Assembly: GCA_000310025.1 (NCBI GenBank)
Contig: FN649742.1
Location: 5,239,772-5,303,771, forward strand
DNA from: Ectocarpus siliculosus
Taxonomy: Eukaryota > Sar > Phaeophyceae > Ectocarpales > Ectocarpaceae
Direction: 5' to 3'
DNA: 64,000 nt
Positions 11,199-36,333 of the stretch are shown piece by piece (positions within the stretch are counted from its first letter, which is position 1; each line of letters starts with the position of its first letter). The notes beneath the pieces were generated by a model. It searched no databases. It was given only the letters and a program-made list of their open reading frames with translations, and had not been told where the DNA came from. A program made the position numbers and the translations under genes.

Positions 11199-14100
11199 AT
11201 GCCCCTCAGCTGGCTCGGCAACGTGCCTTCCTACGAGAAGAACGGCGACGAGCTCGCATGTGAGCTGCCCATTTTTCCTTCAGATTTCATTCTGAAAGTG
11301 TGCCGGAAGGTACATAGATCGGGTACTGTATGTATGCATGTGTATTTGGTGAGCTTGTGCCGAGGCAAAAGTTATCTAATAAAGTAGGTGCGAGGCGTTG
11401 ATTGCAATGAGATGCGGAGTGTTGTGGTCTACTGCTGTCTACGATGTTTTTCAGTGTCCCTCAGGAGTGCTTTTCGTACACTGACCATTCCTCTCAGGGA
11501 TGAGGAGGTGCTTCGGCTGGAAAAAGCCGACTTGAGCATGACGAAAGATGACGAGTGGATTCCAGCGGAGTGCCTTGTACACCACTCCGAGAAGAGAGTC
11601 AGACTTAATGTTGGCGGACAGGTGTGAAATATTGAATTCGGAATCTGCACTACTTGCTTTCCGTAGGGAATAAACCTTCCTCGAACGCCCAGTTTTCTGA
11701 CACTGACACTAGACTAGTTATGTATAAGTAGGACATTTGGAACCATGAAATAATTACGTCGATAGAAGGTTCGCCGTGTGGCAACATGTTGAATTCAGCG
11801 TATGTTTCAGCTTCAAGACACACAGGAACTTCGTGCAGCGTTCCAAACCCAATTCTTTGAAGAAAGTCTCCGCATGTAGGCATACGTGAGCTGCGGCATG
11901 TGTGTGGATATGTTGCTCGAGGTGAAATCCGACCTTGGATCCGATCGCCAATTTCAATAGGGCTTGGAATGGCTTGCTCACCGAAAGTTAATCGTCTTGT
12001 TAGATGTGCAGAGCCGGAGCCTCTGTAGTGAATGTTTGGGTTGAGCGCGAGGCCCCATTCTCCGGGCAATGCAGTATGAATATGCCGGCCTTCCACTGAG
12101 GACAATCGGCCGAACATCTACGATGGACCGAAAAATGGACCACGTGCGTGACTATGCAACATCTTTGCAAGATCTCGATCTTGTTTTATGCAATTCCACA
12201 ACAAATTTGCCGTTGGAATCTTGTATATTTTTCTGGCGCCTATCTCTGTCGTCCTGATGTCTAGCAAAACTCTAATGCCAGTACAAGTAGTACACTTGGG
12301 AGCCCACCGCCCTGTATCAGCACGATACGCGGTATCTCAAACAACATGTGCACGTGTTGATTCTCGTTGGCTAAAAACCAAATGAACGCCAGTGGGGGGG
12401 GAAGGTGGTTACTGCATGGAGGGGATGAACGACTCGGCCGGTTCCGTAGCGCACCTGGGCACATGCTTACTTCCATGGGTTTTACGTTGAGAAAACTATA
12501 ATAACTGCACCTGGGAAATTACGATGAATCAATGAAGCCCCGCAGCTCGGCAAACCAGCAAAGTTTCGCTACAAAAAACGAATTCATCTTTCTGTCGCAT
12601 TGCGGGCAAACGTAGCAACGACTTGGTTTCCTCCACGTCCTGCGCCAGCACCATGTATGGTGCAACGACGATCGGACCCCTTTCGAAGATCTCATGAGTG
12701 GACCGAGGCCCAGCAAATACGTATTGATCGGTTGAGGGCCTGGCTGCGGTTTGTCTCACGAACAGCCCCTGGGTAGGTACAAGGCGTTTTCTTTGACCAT
12801 CAAGTTCGCTTTCTCATGCCAAAGCTGCTATTTTTCCTTTGTCATTTTGATTGTTCGTGCTTCCTCCCATGGGCTCCCCCATTCCCGCTATTGCCGTAGC
12901 TTTTCGAGGCGTCGACAGCTGTCCTTCGACGAGATCCTGCTTGTCTTTTGGCCGCTCTCTGCCACGACGGCGGACCGCTGAGAGCGGACCTTGGCGGTAC
13001 CATCAACGTTGATAGAGACTGGTGAGCTGAGGTACTCCGAGGATCTCAACCGTGTGGAAAAACATGTTTAGCTCGAAGCGTGTGAACGGTTTGTCAAGGT
13101 TGGTACCGCAAGCTTAGTGGCCAGACTGGGTGACGTCTTTTGGGAAAGGTGCTCATATCCAACCGGACACAGTAGTGTTAGTATGCATCAATGGTTTCCA
13201 CGCCACCTATGTTGAAATACAGCGCATTACTCGTGTGGGATGTGTGTAGCAATACAGGTGCAGCTGTATGCTTGCTATATGCAATGATGCGGTGTGATGT
13301 ATCTTTTGGCAGAGCATAGCATGTAGCGACGAGTATTGCGAGGAGCTCGTGAATTAATTGATTGTTGATCGTAGGCATTGTACTTATAGCGAGATCACGA
13401 GGTGTCGAGAGCGCCATCAGGCTCACTCCCAACTACCAACATCTCACCTGCAAGAAGTCTGTGAAGTGAACAAGACTGAAAACAAGTACAAGTCCCAGAA
13501 GCGGCATTAGCAACAACATCGATATCGGTCACTGCCTCAACAGACTTCGGTCCGATTAGACTCCGGTCTAACCATTATTGCACAGACTTCTGTCTGGAAC
13601 TGCACAAAGACTTAACCGCCTGCAGACGACCCTTGGGTACAGGGCACCTGGACACTACACACTCCTACAAACTACTCCGATTGAATGGCACCTCTCTGCA
13701 TGAGGTTTGGAGTAATTTATCTGCCCTACGTGCTTCGCAGTGGAACGAACTTTGCATAGGTTTCAATTGCTATGCTGATCTCAACCGGTGTAAGTCGTAC
13801 GCGATTCCACCTTTCCGCATGAAGGAGTTACAATAATGGTTTTGCAGCTGTTCTCAAGAACACCGATGCGCTGTTCTACAGGCATGCCCACATAATGTGG
13901 AGGTATCATTTTTCGTGTGCGGATACGCATTGGAAGTGTCTGGCATGGGTGTTTCCCGTGACCTCGGTCATTTTTGTTGTTCTGGGAATGCATTCCCTCT
14001 ATCGCAGGTGGATGTTTCGGTATATCATCAAGTTCCTGCGGGACGGAATTCTACCTACTGACACGACCCTGCTGACTCAGGTAAGAGCGTCCGAAGTGTC

Positions 14101-17100
14101 TTACGATCAGTTCCGGGGCTGTGGGTTTCCCGGAGAATGCGTACACCCCTCAACGAGTTGAGATATCCTGTCCACTCCAATAGCGTGTGTTTGGTTGGTT
14201 TTATTTCTCCGTCGCGCACGAGATCTGACTACTATATATGCGCAGGAATTGGGGTAGCATATCAATCAGAAGAATACATGTAGGCTATTTCTGGTTCGAC
14301 AAGACGCTAGAAAATCTCAACATGGCCTCTGAGGGCTATTGTTGTCCGCCCCTGACTGCCACGAGGTGACGCTATCGCAAACAGGACAGAACACTTTATT
14401 CCGTCCATGTGCTGTCAACAGCATCCTCCTTGCCTCAGTTGTCCAACATGAGTCACTGCAGATAACAGTTCGGTCGTATTTGTAGCCACCATCGGTGTCT
14501 CAAAGTTCTCAACTCCTGATCGGCACGGACCCCCTCTCCCCGACAAACGACCCAAGTGGGAGGACCTCCTTGACTGGGGCCTGTATGTATTTATGCGGCT
14601 GTTTTTCAATGCCAAGATGCTCGCCCGCGTAGAGACTTATCGCGCAACTATCTCGATATTCGTGCTGAAAGGGCCACACGCCAGTCCGAAATGGTTGAAC
14701 CTGAGTGTGCGTGCGGCGCAAGAAATGGCGCCGTACTTTTGGACGGGTAGAGTTTCTCCCATTTTTTGTAAATGGAGGAACCCAACTTGGTCGTGTGCTG
14801 TCGGTAAAATGGTAATATGTGGCAGATAGAATGTACTAAAATACTTCACGAAGCGTGCTTCACGAGAAGATAAGTCTAGACCATTGGCCTATGCTCATTT
14901 TGTATTGAAAGCGGAACACGCCACAGCGTACGCAATATTAAGATCAAGTGCAAATTCAACCACATATCGAACAATTACATGGTACCCTGCAAATAGACGT
15001 CTCTCTATTTTTTCGAAAACGAAAATGATTTTGTTTCTATTAGGGCTTAGGCTTAGCGGAAGACGCGGGCGAGCAAATCAGAATACAACCGTTTTGCTGT
15101 GCCTCAGGTGACCGCCCTCGTCAGTAGTTGCCCCTGAACCTCAAAATACACGTCATCATCAGTTGATACTCTTGTATACTTTGTGCGCGTTACGTGAGCA
15201 GCTCTATCGTGAAGCTGGATACTGGCGTTGCGAATCATTGAAGCGCGCCATCGAGGAGCAGATGCACTTGTACCGCTCCTCGCTTGGAGTTGGTGCTAGC
15301 GGTGGTGCACAAGACAAAACGAAGGACACAGAGGTACGTCCAACGCCTGGTTGGCGAGAAGAATCTCTTGCGTAAGAAATCTTAACCGGTTGCATTTGCT
15401 GCGTGTTTAAATATCCAATTGCTCCGGAACAGAATGTTGCGCCAGTGTCTTGTTGTTGGCCGCATGCTCCCAGCAGGAATATGTTTCAATTGCAATGGGC
15501 AAACAGTTCTTTCACCAGAATGTTAGCCTAGGTATGAATTATCCGAAACGACCATCTCGTGGCCAGACCTAGGCCGCAAGGTTTTGAAATGGGAGAACAG
15601 GATCGAAAGTTTAGACGGGGAGCGGCAAGGTTAGACGGCTCCGTAGACGCTTGTCTACCACATAATCGCTTGCATCAAGAACCCAACAGCTGGTACTCGA
15701 GCATCCTCGGTGACGGCCATGACGCTCTGAGGGCGCTGATGGCTGCCAGAACTAAGTCAGACGTTTGATTGAAACACGTTGGTCTTTGCAGAGCATGCGT
15801 CCTGCCACTCGTAACAGCAGTACCGGAAGTATGCTCGAGCCATGAGTGGACGCCGTTCCGACACATATTTCACTCCGTTACTTACACTCCAGCATGGACA
15901 CACTTTCATGCTGCCTGCCATCCATAGCCGCTTCTCTCATCTGGTGGCGGGTGGGATGGCTATGGGGTGATTTTATCATAAGCTAGAGATGTTCTCGCCA
16001 TCGTCTTGATTGTGGTCGAAGAAGCACTTTGCTTTCAAGTACACCCGAACACTAGATAGCGAACTGCTTAGAAAGAGCTCAGTCGTGCGCGCGATGCCTC
16101 TAGCTCTTCGTCGAACCACTCCGTGTGCAACCCACTTGCACCCGAAGTACACCATCGAGCGCAGCTGACGGTACCGAATGGAGTAGACTTCATGAGCACG
16201 AAAATAGGGGGATGTGTTTAGGTTTAGGCACTCGTCGTTATGAAATTTGGTTGGGTTGCGGACTGAGTGAACGATTCGTGTCGAACAACGTGAATATTGA
16301 GGGGAAGAGGAAACACACCGCACATCGAAAGATCCTCAATGCCAAAAATCGGTAGTTCGACAGCAGACCCGTGTGATCAATGGGGAACTATTCTTTTTTT
16401 TTCATGTCAACGTGGAGTCCCCCCAAAAAAGGATGTTTCAATAACAGCAGTGTACACCTCTGAGGTGCTCCAATAGTTCGCAGACTGCCTTTGCCGAAGA
16501 CATAGTTCTCAAATAGAATGGGCATAACGAACTTCTCGCCCCTCATATGCCCCCGGTTGCGCAGGCATGGTGGCGCAATCCGTCGACCAAATGGAGCGAG
16601 GTGAAGGCAAGTCGCCCTGCTTTGGCTTCAATGTAGGCTGTTGAAATAATGCCACGCGAACGTTCGTTTTTCGCAGGAGCATGGCGTGGTATCACTAACC
16701 ACCACCCTCAACATACGACGTCCCACCCGCTACAACCTGGCGCAGGTCGACTGAGGAGCACCGATTGAATGCCGTACCTCGCATTGCCAGCTGGATATCT
16801 CACGCATCCAACCTATTCGCTCGTGCAATCTAAACAATTTCATGGGTTACAGGCGCATGCTCTTGTTTTGGTGGGGCAAAGTACTTCCCTTTTCGCTCGT
16901 GTCATCTAAATAAACAGTATCATGGGTTACAAGCCAATGCTCTTGTTTTGGTGGGGCGAATTACTTCCTTGGATGAGCATATGTTCTTAGATCGCGATGG
17001 ACAGTATGTAATTTTGCCAACTCTGTGGGATATTTTTGTCACCAGGTGGAGAAACCACCGGTGAAGGAACCCGAGAAGCCGAAAGAGACAACGGACAAGG

Positions 17101-17171
17101 ATGATTGGTGGACGGGGGCAAACTACAACGGAAGAAAGTACACTGCTGTTCAAAATGAGGTATCTGCATAA
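11199..17171 (+). CDS. KCTD-type BTB/T1 domain protein
   Basis: Six exons fit with matching phases: 11199-11259, 11455-11621, 12900-13021, 14008-14080, 15202-15333 and 17046-17171, giving 226 residues. The start has a strong context (CAACACCATG). The T1/BTB fold runs from about residue 69. It shows VRLNVGGQLFEAS, then LRRDPACLLAAL, then NVDRDWWMFRYIIKFLRDG, and closes with LYREAGYW, all hallmarks of the potassium-channel tetramerisation family. There are no membrane segments, so this is not a channel. KCTD proteins usually oligomerise through T1, and many act as adaptors for Cullin-3 ubiquitin ligases; that role is inferred here. The tail is rich in K, P and E. The last exon could instead splice at 17159 (GAG then GTATCT) rather than ending at the TAA. 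Introns are 0.2-1.7 kb, with nothing notable seen in them. Confidence 0.88.
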
Positions 17172-17518
17172 ACGTAGGAGTTAGACTTTGCATAGGGTAT
17201 TGCCCATTTATTCCAATCTCAGCTTTTGGGAGCGCTCATTGCAAGTGTTTTTTGTTATTGGGAAGCACAAGAGGTTCCAAGTTCCAACCTTCCACATCGA
17301 AGCTGTTGCCATTGATGAGAACTCAGTCCCAGCTTCTTAATGTGCAGGTCATCTGTTGGTGCAGGTAACATCATCTGCGGCGAGTCAAGACATCCAATTG
17401 GCGACGTCCACGACGTGGACGACAGGGGACGATAATGGTCCTCTGTGAATTTGACAGAGTACAGAGTCCTGAAACCAGATAGTTTACTGCTGTAGCAGTG
17501 GTCCCAATTTTGGGAAAA
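17172..17518. other. Intergenic, downstream of the KCTD gene
   Basis: This is probably the 3' untranslated region of the KCTD gene followed by spacer up to the inverted-repeat element. No gene, RNA or repeat is supported. Confidence 0.5.
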
Positions 17519-19394
17519 GGCGTGTCTAAATCCCCCCCCGGGGGGGGATTAGTGTCTAACCCCCCCCGGCTGTATCTCTGCCCCACAAGGCACCAATCGA
17601 GGCAGGACATGCACGACTGTGTTGCTGTGTTGTGGGACTATCGCGAGATCCATCGTACAGCCGAAACGGTTTTGGTGCAGCTATGGCTGATGGCAAATAT
17701 ATATCTGTTGCCCCAACCTGCCCCATGGGGTACATAGCCTTGAATACCCCACCAGCTGCATGTTGCCCTACAAGGCTCCAATAGACTGACAAACAACCGG
17801 TGAAGTGTGTGGAACATGCCGCACAGCACACAGCAGCGGGCAGCAGGTGAGGCGACCAGCACAACAAGCCCACAGCTTTACACACACACATTGGGAACCG
17901 GACACTGCCTTCTCATTGGTGGGGTACAATAGCCTTACTTACCAGCGGCATGCCGTCATACAAGACTTGAGTCTACACAGGATATGCTCAACTTTGTTGC
18001 TGCGCTGTAGGGCTACCGTATATGACCCATCGTTAAGTCCAAGGGTTTCCGTTCAGGTGGTACCACGGCCGGTGGGGTAAACTACGGATGTGCCCCTACG
18101 GGGGGGGGGGGGGGGGGGGGGGGTTAAAAACCCCCCCCTGGGCCCCCCACCCCTTTTTCAGGGTCCCAAGGGCCCCCAAAAAACCTACCTACAAAAATGT
18201 TAAAAATAAGGCAAAGGAAAAAAAAGGAAAAAACAACCCTGGCCCCCTGGTTTGTGGGGACCCCTTTTGTTCCCCTCCGGGGAAAAACACCCCTTTCTTT
18301 TGGCCCCCCCCCCCAAAAAAAAAACGAAAAAAAAACCCCAAAAAACCTAAAACAAACCCAAACAAAAGGAAAGGGAAACTTTTTAAAAAAAAGGGAAGAA
18401 CGTATTTTTTCCCCCCCCCAAAAATTTGGCCCCCCGGCCTCCCCTCNNNNNNNNNNNNNNNNNNNNNNNNNNNNNNNNNNNNNNNNNNNNNNNNNNNNNN
18501 NNNNNNNNNNNNNNNNNNNNNNNNNNNNNNNNNNNNNNNNNNNNNNCCTGGGGGGGGGGGGGGGGGGGGGAGTGTCTAATACCCCACCCATGGACCTCGC
18601 ACCTCTGTTCAAGGCTCCGATGGCCACACAAGAACCGTACGTACAGAAGTGTAAAGATGATGCAAATGCAACACACAGCACACAGCAGCACTGCACCACT
18701 GCTTGCTGTGATCGCTATGTGTACACATCAGGGATAAACGACCCATTCGTTTGGTCTCGCTCGCCAAAATAACAACGTACAAACAATCCCAAACAATCGT
18801 AAACGACACCGAAACAAACGGAATGTAAACGTTTTGAGAGATAGGTGATGAACGTATGTTCGCCGCCACGAACATGTTGCCTCCCGGTCGTCCCTGCCAC
18901 GTGCAAGTCAAACTAAAAGGTACACGCCATTTTTCATACCGGCCGGTTATTCCACACAAACAATCTGTCTGAACACAGACAGACGCTCGAACACATCCCC
19001 ACACAACAGCCGACAGTGACGAAAAAAGAAACAAGGAAAAGAACCCGTCGGTTGTACGATGGATCTCGCGATAGCCCCACAATACAGCAACACAGTCGTG
19101 CATGTCCTGTCTCTATGGGTGCCTTGTCGGCAGAGGTACAGCCGGGGGGGTGTTTCGACTAATAATCCCCCCCCGGCGGGCAGGTTGGGGCAACAGATAT
19201 ATTTTGCCCATCAGCCATGGCTGCACCAAACCTGAACCGTTTCGGCTGTACGATGGATCTCGCGATAGCTCCACAACACAGCAACACACAGTCGTGCATG
19301 CCCTGCCTCGATTGGTGCCTTGTGGACAGAGATACAGCCGGGGGGGAGCTTAGACACTACAGTACTGAAATCCCCCCACGGATTTAGACATGCC
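17519..19394. mobile_element. Inverted-repeat composite element, interrupted by an assembly gap
   Basis: The outer ends are inverted copies (GGCGTGTCTAAATCC at 17519 and GGATTTAGACATGCC at 19380). Inside, about 17540-17740 reappears inverted at about 19160-19345, and a further partial inverted copy lies at about 19045-19145. Short stretches beside the gap (18560-18690) resemble 17735-17870. The copies share the ATCGCGAGATCCATCGTACA region and the TGCACGACTGTGTTGCTGTG region. No transposase is readable, but the middle is missing. A non-autonomous or nested DNA element is the simplest reading. Confidence 0.65.
18100..18570. other. Assembly gap (100 N) with low-quality flanks
   Basis: N bases fill 18447-18546, exactly 100, a usual placeholder for a gap of unknown size. 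The bases from about 18100 to 18446 and 18547-18571 are dominated by runs of a single base, unlike anything else in the window. This looks like poor read ends. Open reading frames across it are artefacts. Confidence 0.9.
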
Positions 19395-20062
19395 GTTTTG
19401 TTTTGCGGAAAGGGCAGAGGGTAGCACTTTTCAAGGAGTCATACTGTAGGCTTGGGAAGGGTTTTCGTCTGGTTCGCTTCTGCACAAATTCAAACGTTGA
19501 GAGGAAGTCGGCACGTGGGCGTGTTGGGTTCTACTCTGTAGTACATACAACGACCCCAGAGCCAGTCGTGTCCGCTACAATCGGCACAGAGACTTGAGGA
19601 AAAAAATAAAAAAAGCCTCGTGGCGGCGACGTTGTACTGCCGCACCTTGTAGATAATTGTAATCTGCATACATTTAGAAACGTGTGCTGCTGTCGGTCCC
19701 GCTGAAGTTGTGCAAGAGACACGACAATCCAGCGGTTTGATTCGGACGATGCGGTCCAAGATCCAAGATCCAATAAGATCCAGGACGAAGTTGGGGGTTC
19801 TCTGGTCTGTAAAAGTATCAAGCCCCCCCCAATCTCAGCCTGCGAGTTGGTGTAAGTTGACCGTGCATCCATATAGCATACACATAACCTATATAGCTCT
19901 CTGCCGGCTGTAGGAAGGAACAGACGCATCCGGGTCAACCAGGGACTCTCAAGCGCTGGAAAACGACACACGAGTTAACACTTCTAAACAAGAAAAGGCC
20001 TCTTGGTCGAGAAAGAGCACTTTTCCCTGGTCAACCAGCATACATTCCGCGCGAATCAGACG
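19395..20062. promoter_or_regulatory. Upstream region of MCM3
   Basis: About 0.67 kb lies between the inverted-repeat element and the MCM3 start codon. It must contain the MCM3 promoter and 5' untranslated region. A short direct repeat of AAGATCC units lies near 19758-19785. No coding exon is supported. Confidence 0.45.
20045..20055. promoter_or_regulatory. Possible E2F-like site near the MCM3 start
   Basis: TTCCGCGCGAA lies 7 bp upstream of the ATG; its complement is TTCGCGCGGAA, close to the E2F core TTTSGCGC. MCM genes are E2F targets in plants and animals. One partial match so near the ATG may be chance or may lie inside the 5' untranslated region. Confidence 0.25.
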
Positions 20063-32017
<11,955 letters not shown>

Positions 32018-33189
32018 GCCTTTTGCCTCTCGGTTGTGTTCCCACCGACATAGGAGACTGTTTTTTATTTTGCGTGTGGCTATCTCTTTGTTTCCTCCTC
32101 ATGCTGGACAGTTTATGAACCTGCTGAAAAATATGTTGTGAGCTTGCTCTGTTGGATGTACAGCGAAGTTTCCTATGCGTGAGGGGGTTATGCCTCTTTG
32201 ACTTAGACCTTCTGCGAGCTTCTCTTTGAAATTATATGCAATCTTTGTTTGTAATATTGGGTTGGGTTTGTCGTTATTTAGTTATTTAGTAGCAGACACG
32301 TTGGCACATGCAGTAGCTATGGAATCGATGTACATGTTGTTGCTCCACCAAAGTCTGAACCGTTCACGCGGTACTTGTTGACGTGGCGGAGAGTTAGTTC
32401 TTAGTGTTGGCAGTCACATAGAATTTGCCAGGTCACGGGAAGACGCCACGCTGTAGAGAGCGGATTACTTTTCTTACTCTGTTGGAACATCATTTAACTT
32501 CCTACTTTTATATCTTTGGTGCCCCGTGAGCTGTCGGTCTCGTGTAGGCAGCATGTCTTGAACCACACTGCACCAGGCGATCATTCTAGCGTTGAGAGAG
32601 CTGGCTGAGCCCGGGTGCAACACGCAGCACCTTCTCTTGCCCCCCAGCTATCTAGGTCATCTTGAAAGTCCTGCTGTTTCCTTGCGATGCGATCTACGAT
32701 AGCGGCTGGAATAGTCTTCGTCGTTCGCCGATGGCCGCGTGTCGAATTCACTGCCCTATTTCCGGAGCAAGTCGTCTAGGCAATCTCCCGTGGTCTCTGT
32801 TCCCTGTACGAGGGTGCGCAAGAGACTGTTCGATGAGGCAAGGATAACCGAAAAGACAGTTTCCTACTGCCCTTGCATTATGGCACCGATGTGGTACAGA
32901 TTTCACTGAGACAGAAAAATCCGTATCATGATGCAGCCCCCCCTTCTGGCTACAAAGAGAGCAACACGCATCAACCACCACCCCTTCCCCAATGACTGTG
33001 GTGTAGTCGGGTGGTGGAGGTTCGTGTGGTTGTTAACTGCACAATGTATTCATGGTTCATCATACCACGCTGTAGCAACTCGTGACTTCTTTCAATGGAT
33101 TTGTTACAGGAGGTTCTTATACCAGGTACATGTTTCGTGTCGCCTACGGTCGCCTGTTCCTGGCAGTAACATGCAGCAGGAAGTATCAA
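32018..33189. other. Convergent intergenic region, MCM3 / TKL kinase
   Basis: This is 1.2 kb between two stop codons that face each other, so it should hold both 3' untranslated regions. I see no supported gene, RNA or repeat. Confidence 0.5.
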
Positions 33190-36100
33190 CTACTGCACAG
33201 CGTGTAGTAGACAGTTTACCTCCAGTTCTGTTGCTGCAGCCGTCGAAAGCAGCAACTCTTGTAGTATCTCCTCTATTTCTCCAAAGGCGGGTCGTTGTTG
33301 AGGGTTTTCGCTCCAACAACGACACATCAAACTGGAAATTTCGCGCGGGCAGTCTCCTCGAGGTACCTGACGTGGACAAGTTTGCTTTCAGCATGTAATT
33401 GTGTATGTAGCAAGAAAAAATCGTCGATATCCTTTTTAATTTACAGCCCTCGCATCGCTCAGTTGGCCTGGTCATCGTTGAAGGCATGCATGCATGAGTT
33501 TCTCTCACCGTGGGACGCCCACCGCTAACCACAGCCTCCCGGATGTCTGCAACTTCGAATCCGTTGAAAGGTATCTCGCGAGAAAATATCTGGCGTAGAT
33601 ACCACGTACGTACATGAATGCGGGCGTAGAAGCATGAATGATTACGACAGAGAGAGTAGGGTGTACATGTAGTCTAGTCCCATACCGTCCGATTGCTTCT
33701 TGTCACAAACACGCGTCACGATTGATTGCTAAAATCAACACCACTGCTCAGATTTCCGGTCCTGCCTGTATCGCCTGTCGGCCTACTGCTGGATGAGGTT
33801 GTTTCAACTATTTGAGCTCGCCCAAACTCATTAAGAACCGAGGGAGGATGATTGGTGGGGTGCCTTACATACCAAACACGTACACGGACGCCGTGTCATA
33901 GCGCCGCCCTCCCGATTCCCATGTGAAAATGACACTGCAGTAGCACTACGTATACACAAGCCCTGTTTTGCTTCAAACCCATCTCACCTCCCACAAAAGA
34001 ACGCCGAAAGCGTATACGTCGACACTCTTGTTGAAGGGCTGGCCCAGTAGCAGCTGAGGCGACATATAGGCAACTGTGCCGGCTGCTGTCACCGTCGTCC
34101 TGTTTGTTTGCAGTTCAGCGTGCAAGTACCGTTATGCGCGAAGAGCAACAACAATGTACAGGCTCATACATGGGATATGATGTGCCGTCCGGGCCGCTCC
34201 TATTTTCTGTGTGACGAAAGAAGATCCGGGGTTGTTTGGCGTGCGCGACGTACGCACCCCCCCTTATCCATTATGTTGGCCTCTATTCTTTGGGTGGCTT
34301 TAGTGTTTGAAGGGTGGTCGGACTTTCAATCTGGATGTTGTGTCGACTGTGGTGATAGAGGCACCACGGGGTCGTGGTGGCTACCGCGTGCAAGGCACTA
34401 CTGCGTCATCGCTTTGCACTGCACGGGTGGCCAGAGGCAGGTTGTGGGTAGGTTGGGACACTGACTACATCCTGGGGGGGGGAGGTTGCAGGGAGGTTGC
34501 AGCCCAATGTGTGCAAGTTATTCTGTATCTCGGATAGCGATGTTGTTCCAACCAGCGGGCTGCAAGCCAATAGAAAAGGGTTTAAGGTCGCACTCGGCCT
34601 CCCAACGCCCCCCCCCGTAGGTTGTAGTTGGTGCCCAACCTGCCCCTCTGGCCACCGATCAGTGTGGTTGGTGCCCCTACTCACCGAACCAAGCCAAAGT
34701 CGCACAACTTCACGGGGCCCTCCGTTCCGGCCAAGAGAAGGTTTAGGCTCTTCAGGTCGCGATGGATAATGGGCGGGTTTCGCGAGTGAAGGTATTCCAT
34801 TGCTCTGGATACGTCCAGCTGATGCCAGGGATGAGGAAACAAAGAAGACACGGAAAATTAGCGGCAGTGGGCAACATTAGAAGCCCAGCCCCGCCTGTAG
34901 ACTATAGAATCAATTCTACTGCATGTACCGTGAAGATCGTTCATCTCAACAAACAACGGCGACAGCAAATCAGATGCTCCTACATAGCATGAATGATATG
35001 TATTCATCACCCACGTTCGAAGTACGACTTTTGTGACCTGTGCGGCCGACACAAGCAAGAAGTTACGCAGCGAAAAGGTGAGGGGGCGCCCTGGTGTTTG
35101 CATATGCGATATTTGTACAGGCTTATGTACCAGAAACTCTGTGAATGCTTCGCTTGCCATCTCACCGCCATTCCTATTCGCCTCCGCACACCAATAGTTC
35201 GCCGGCAATGGTGCAGCAGGTCGAATAGCGATCGCTGGCATAGCTCCATCACGAAAAAGAGGTTTGGCGGGATCATACTGGCCCCGTAGAATCGAACAAT
35301 GTTGGGGTGCGATAGCTGGCTGCACACAGCCGGCGAGCGTACAAGGAATTATGCGTGTCGCATTAATGTGGTGAGGACAGTGTGGCTAAACGTTTGATTC
35401 ACGCTTGGGCTGATGGGGGCGTGTAATTGAACGTATATAGGTCCATACGTTTCGGTGTTTGGAGTCCCATGCCTTGGACCTTGTGACGCAAAAGAGGTCC
35501 AGCAAGACCTTCCACCGCTCAACATCCTCAAGCAAATACTGCCCACCTACTGCTCTGTTACTACAGTCTTACGAAAGTTTCATGTTTACCTCGATCACAC
35601 GCTCTGCAGCTTACAGTAGTCTACGGTCACCTTAGCACCAGCAATTCGTCCTGGAATTCTCGTTTCAGTCCCTCGTCGATTCGACGATCAAACTGTACAT
35701 GTACGTGCGTTGTGCATACAAAGGAGGGAGGGAACGAAGAAAAAAACACGAAGAACACCGCCGCTGCCTCACGTGGAGTCTACATGTAATTTGTGCAGGA
35801 AACACAAACGGCATGATTGCGTGAGTGACTCGGCGCGACGATAGAAAGGTCCAGATTTACATAGGTCGTCAACCCTTTCGCAGCAGTCTCCGTACTCAAC
35901 TACTAGTCGATGTACAACACAATATACATGTAAGTCAGACGCGCTGTAAGATACCAAAAAGGGTGCTGCTATTGTACGGTAGCTGTGTGTGCATCAAGAA
36001 GAATGTTCGCTTACCATGTAGTACATAGTAGACTTCTCTGGTGCTAAGGGTATATCGTTCTTTCGATGTCCAACAGGAGCTATGCACTGGGTACCGAAGT

Positions 36101-36333
36101 TTCTTGGTTTGTACCAATTTGGTATAGTCCAAGACGTGAAGACTCACCAGTGTCTTCACCGCCACGTTTTCTCCCTTGTACTGCCCACGGTGCACCAAGC
36201 CGACACTCCCCCCACCCAGTCGCTCTCCTAACAAGATCTCATCGAATTTGATCGTCTTCCAACTCACTGACGGCGGTGTCTCGTCTTCCTCCTCGAAAGT
36301 CTCGTCACCATACTCGTCCTCTTCTTGGTGCAT
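33190..36333 (-). CDS. Single-domain TKL-type protein kinase
   Basis: Seven GT-AG exons agree in phase: 36148-36333, 35631-35692, 35166-35319, 34685-34818, 33988-34099, 33509-33589 and 33190-33366, giving 301 residues that are almost entirely kinase domain. Motifs are the glycine loop [12 protein letters not shown] (37-48), VAVK with Lys60, Glu78 in helix C, the catalytic loop HRDLKSLN (153-160), CDFG (173-176) and, at the C-lobe end, [17 protein letters not shown]. HRDLKSxN and the CW...RP block are typical of tyrosine-kinase-like (Raf/MLK-like) serine/threonine kinases. The APE motif reads SPQ (192-194), so its Glu is replaced by Gln. The first 20 residues are acidic. The ATG at 36333 has a weak context, so an upstream exon is possible. 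The final exon could also splice at its GAG/GTAAAC instead of ending at the TAG. Confidence 0.88.

Noticed and set aside
12529-12759. Minus-strand frame with a protein-like look inside KCTD intron 2
   Set aside because: It has no recognisable family and no splice partners. The true BTB exon (12900-13021, plus) fits the neighbouring exons in phase.
18088-18772. Open frames running through the N gap
   Set aside because: They depend on unknown bases and homopolymer-rich low-quality sequence.
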